Below are positions 62,301 to 64,000 of a stretch of 64,000 nucleotides of DNA, in pieces; the stretch's first letter is position 1, and every line of letters begins with the position of its first letter. The position numbers and the translations under genes are program-made. This stretch comes from an uncultured Saprospiraceae bacterium (GTDB lineage Bacteria > Bacteroidota > Bacteroidia > Chitinophagales > Saprospiraceae): NCBI GenBank assembly GCA_937951615.1, contig CALFBH010000006.1:1-64000 (forward strand), in the 5' to 3' direction. Under the pieces are notes generated by a model, which saw nothing but the letters and a program-made list of their open reading frames with translations, was not told the origin of the DNA and did no database searches.

Positions 62301-62465
62301 TATAGTGCATCTATCGGCGGGGAAATTTTTAATAACGATTCCAAAGTTATTGATTGGCTAAGCTCCTTAGAAGATAGGCAATGGGACACTTTTAAATCTA
62401 TAAACTCAAAAATGACAGGAGCAGAGTACAAGAAAATTTGGGAAAAACTTAATGGGTTAAACTAA
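59310..62465 (+). CDS. hamB: Hachiman antiphage helicase HamB
   Basis: A 1051-residue DEAD/DEAH-type helicase from ATG 59310 (an in-frame TTG at 59289 lies deeper inside hamA). The N-terminal about 300 residues are helical. Walker A is LPTSSGKTM with Gly318-Lys319-Thr320. Motif II is VDEAH (Asp427-His430), and motif VI is NLAGRVGRAGQQ. The order and size match HamB, a superfamily 2 helicase which senses DNA features and controls the nuclease HamA. The C-terminal about 350 residues are helical with no further motif. Overlap with hamA implies joint translation. Confidence 0.88.
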   Translation: MSNQSKYRYLEAAYPDMLNGIGVLIQKSKVANRFEGTTIDESDIIILGKAKHLCELKIVELWDNQNSEKFKALCSTYFDIATQIEVDAKEDHIAFEYLKTIAFGYLGEGWHLVRQYLKKEEQKINDIPNSEKWNSRLLNTSFKAIVGLVRKQNWQDINTSVEFIEKLRSDQNEFEQAFLNSVDESGRPYGAAELVSLYHFAKSVEILGEYLIGGRPLDTENQVKYHLGYSKDFAVKAENISLQLLIQFFESFASKLIKNTIWYNTKGVNSRISKFNEFISKREDRGIFELLYPQKESLNEIFNPAHSAIVVNLPTSSGKTMIAEYRLLAALNQFAADGGWVAYVVPTRSLVNQTYNQLNKDLSSIGIQVEKVSGTLDLDGFEEALLERDAQNKAFDVLVTTYEKLHLMVRQGYGTSEKRPLVLAIVDEAHNIEDETRGLNLEFLLSTIKTDCVNANFLLMTPDVSNSEEIAKWLGGERGRDVHLSLHWWQPNERVVGALIKEGSRRNYEFKLKTLLTNKGTYLTEDNIKLADSNESDLTASKLKIKKRFASTLAAKLLDIKEPTIILAGDPSSAFDIANDICSKIETEFEHDIDIELVRRFIEEELGADFPLSSYLGKRVGVHSSAIPDEIKFLIEDLMSKGKLQALVATTTIAQGINFPISSVIMATYRYPFKLMPIRDFWNLAGRVGRAGQQSLGWVGLIAKDDKDLLKITGYVKKAADDLQSQLVGVVNTALSNPEIEFERWLFRDPRWSGLLQYISHLYTQSENLSSLIASLEQKLQDTLGFKKLNQEQKNYLRTNLRGYINKIKPLDAKLSDATGFSTVSIRNLLGSLGSAGLKSSDWKSSQLFSNQNQSLQKLIGMMFKTPEIRESIKKLSNNNNSLEHTAISKMIVDWVNGKPIKFIADKYFSTETDSRKRIEKCTRAMYSYLPNAATWGLSAIQKMPNSGADWENLSDVEKKQMANLPALIHYGVNTDEAVLMRKNNIPRSIAKKAGELYSASIGGEIFNNDSKVIDWLSSLEDRQWDTFKSINSKMTGAEYKKIWEKLNGLN

Positions 62466-62586
62466 CAAAAAAACGCATCACTGAAAGTGAAAGTCGTCTG
62501 TCCTATGAAATTCAACCATTTCACCAATGAAGCAATTAACAGTCAATTTCGGATAATGAGATTCTAATTTTCCAACATGATATTGC

Positions 62587-63948
62587 TTATTTATCAGTCT
62601 TTTTCGCTTCTTTATCTTTAGTAAATCGCTGCCCATATCCACCTAAATCAATGCCATGACCAGACATAATATCTGAGCTGTCTAGACTGATAGAATCTGG
62701 AAGCGTCAGTTGTAGTTGAGCCAGGCGATCTTTTAATACATCTTCAGGGATGGGTAAGTCGAGCAATTCACAGACTTTGAAAAAGATGTCGGTATTGTCT
62801 ATTGTGCCAGAGAATTTTTCTGCACCAGGACCAGAAGAATACAAGGGAACCATAGCAGCCGTGTGATAATCATCTGTGAATTTGGTTTTTACTACGCCGT
62901 CTTTCAAGTTGCCATCATTGATACTGTAACCGCCAGTTTCGTGGTCGGAAGTGACAATGACCAGTGTTTCTCCATCTGCTTCAGCAAAATCCAGCGCTTC
63001 GCCTACACTGCGGTCGAAGTCCAGCATTTCATTAATAATGAATTTGGAATTTCGGCTATGCCCGCCCCAGTCGATCTGTGCGCCTTCAATCACCATGAAA
63101 AAGCCTTTTTTATTTTGATTTAATATCTGTGCTGCTTTTTTCGTGGCTTTTGGCAGGAAATCTCCGCGTCTGCTATAGCCTTTGGGCTGCATATCAGCAA
63201 TCAGGCAAACCATTTTTTTGGGAATTTTTTCGCCGACTTCATCCACATTATCTACTACGGTGTAACCTTTTTTCTTCAATTCATATAGTAAGTTTCGATT
63301 GTCTTTTTTACGGTGTTCTTTTTGAAAATAACGTTTGCCACCACCCATTAATACTTCAATACCTTTGGTCATAAATTCGGCAGATACTGCTCTGTTGATG
63401 CGGCTACGCTGAGGCTGGTGTGCGTAAAAAGCAGCAGGTGTAGCATGAGTGACAGATGAAGTAGTGACAATGCCTGTAGCCAGTTTAGCTTCCTCCGCAA
63501 TTTCAATGATGGTTTTTAATTTATTGCCTTTAGAATCCTGAGCAATAGCACCATTATAGGTTTTTTTGCCAGTTGCCATAGCGGTTGCGCTGGCTGCGCT
63601 ATCGGTAATAAGTTGGGTAGAAAAGGTTTTCATCAGCCCGACAAAAGGAAAACGTTCCAGATTGAGTTTATTGTTATTGGCAATCGTTGCAGCGGTGATG
63701 TGTGTGATGCCCATGCCATCGCCAATCATCAGGATGATATTTTTTGGGCGTTTTTCCTCAGCAGGTTTTGCTACTGCTTTTGACGCAGGCTTGGTCTCTT
63801 CTTTTTTTGCCAGGCCCTCTTCTTGTGTGTCGGAATTGAGCGAAGTGTTTGTTTCTTGGTCGCCGTCTATTTGAAGCGCCATTAAAGCAAACATAACAGC
63901 AATAAAAGCCAAAGCTGTTAAAAGTAAACCGTAACCTTTGTGTAGCAT
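62587..63948 (-). CDS. Alkaline phosphatase
   Basis: A 453-residue metal-dependent phosphatase of the PhoA superfamily. An N-terminal membrane or signal segment (about 8-27, LLLTALAFIAVMFALMALQ) is followed by a charged linker. Metal and active-site motifs: NIILMIGDGMG, ITDSAASATAMATGKKTYNGA (with the phospho-Ser in DSAAS), EGAQIDWGGHSRN, and VTSDHETGGYS. A later region DDYHTAAMVPLYSSGPGAEKFSG carries the last His ligand. It probably releases phosphate from esters in the periplasm. It is convergent with hamB, 121 bases away. Confidence 0.94.
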   Translation of the reverse strand: MLHKGYGLLLTALAFIAVMFALMALQIDGDQETNTSLNSDTQEEGLAKKEETKPASKAVAKPAEEKRPKNIILMIGDGMGITHITAATIANNNKLNLERFPFVGLMKTFSTQLITDSAASATAMATGKKTYNGAIAQDSKGNKLKTIIEIAEEAKLATGIVTTSSVTHATPAAFYAHQPQRSRINRAVSAEFMTKGIEVLMGGGKRYFQKEHRKKDNRNLLYELKKKGYTVVDNVDEVGEKIPKKMVCLIADMQPKGYSRRGDFLPKATKKAAQILNQNKKGFFMVIEGAQIDWGGHSRNSKFIINEMLDFDRSVGEALDFAEADGETLVIVTSDHETGGYSINDGNLKDGVVKTKFTDDYHTAAMVPLYSSGPGAEKFSGTIDNTDIFFKVCELLDLPIPEDVLKDRLAQLQLTLPDSISLDSSDIMSGHGIDLGGYGQRFTKDKEAKKTDK

Positions 63949-64000
63949 AAATAATATTAATTAGTTGATTTAGAGGCTTAAAGATAGGGGAAAATGAAGG

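Noticed and set aside
1..64000. tRNA or rRNA genes
   Set aside because: No cloverleaf with a GTTCRANYC-type T-arm or conserved rRNA stretch was noticed by eye; a covariance search would be needed to be certain.

Overview
The window looks like a chromosomal segment from a member of the Bacteroidota, most likely a Saprospiraceae-like bacterium. Type IX secretion (T9SS) cargo is common: sorting tails of the usual YPNP type are visible at 6897 and 17024, a probable one in the gene cut by the left edge, a type B tail (VYIPNVFSPNYDGTNDVF) at 51547, and a carboxy-terminal all-beta region of the coat-hanger kind in a 2209-residue protein at 33032. Several promoters match the Bacteroidota consensus TTTG-N19-21-TAnnTTTG. 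Base composition is AT-rich and Shine-Dalgarno sequences are mostly weak. No rRNA, tRNA or CRISPR array was seen.

Layout. 1-9100: metabolic and surface genes (zinc metallopeptidase, YbdL-type aminotransferase, MarR regulator, lipoprotein, HPPD, serine hydrolase, secreted M43 protease, HU). 9200-15100: oligopeptide ABC transporter (two permeases and a binding lipoprotein, no ATPase nearby), then an anti-sigma/sigma pair. 15100-16850: DUF234-type ATPase with a palindromic promoter, then a decayed MITE. 17000-22900: secreted quinoprotein-like dehydrogenase, OmpA-like lipoprotein, membrane-anchored helix-hairpin-helix protein, TPR histidine kinase. 23150-26600: accessory block with two overlapping P-loop ATPase genes and a small toxin-antitoxin-like pair. 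26800-32900: ftcD, outer-membrane protein, DUF3109, YafV-type amidase and a glycosyltransferase-like gene, with many structured repeats. 33000-39700: giant M4 protease/leucine-rich-repeat protein. 39800-51300: housekeeping genes (BadF-type kinase, CtpA protease, agmatinase-like, RsmA, leucyl aminopeptidase, PdxA, LptC). 51500-57000: SprB/PKD-type T9SS protein and two beta-barrel proteins. 57100-64000: sorbosone-dehydrogenase-like lipoprotein, a Hachiman-type antiphage module (hamAB), alkaline phosphatase.

The clearest functional system is hamAB at 58481-62465, a nuclease plus helicase pair with overlapping genes. The least explained coding module is the ATPase pair at 23313-26073. It has a consensus promoter flanked and overlapped by palindromes, and its operator-like half-site resembles one upstream of the separate ATPase gene at 15167.

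The intergenic DNA is unusually structured. There are two MITE-like elements of 158 bp, each with perfect terminal inverted repeats (20 and 18 bp). A family of hairpins is built from octanucleotide words GTGTTGNN, including 17 perfect tandem copies just upstream of ftcD. Further short-word repeat families and REP-like palindromes also occur. These non-coding elements are probably the most novel content of the window.
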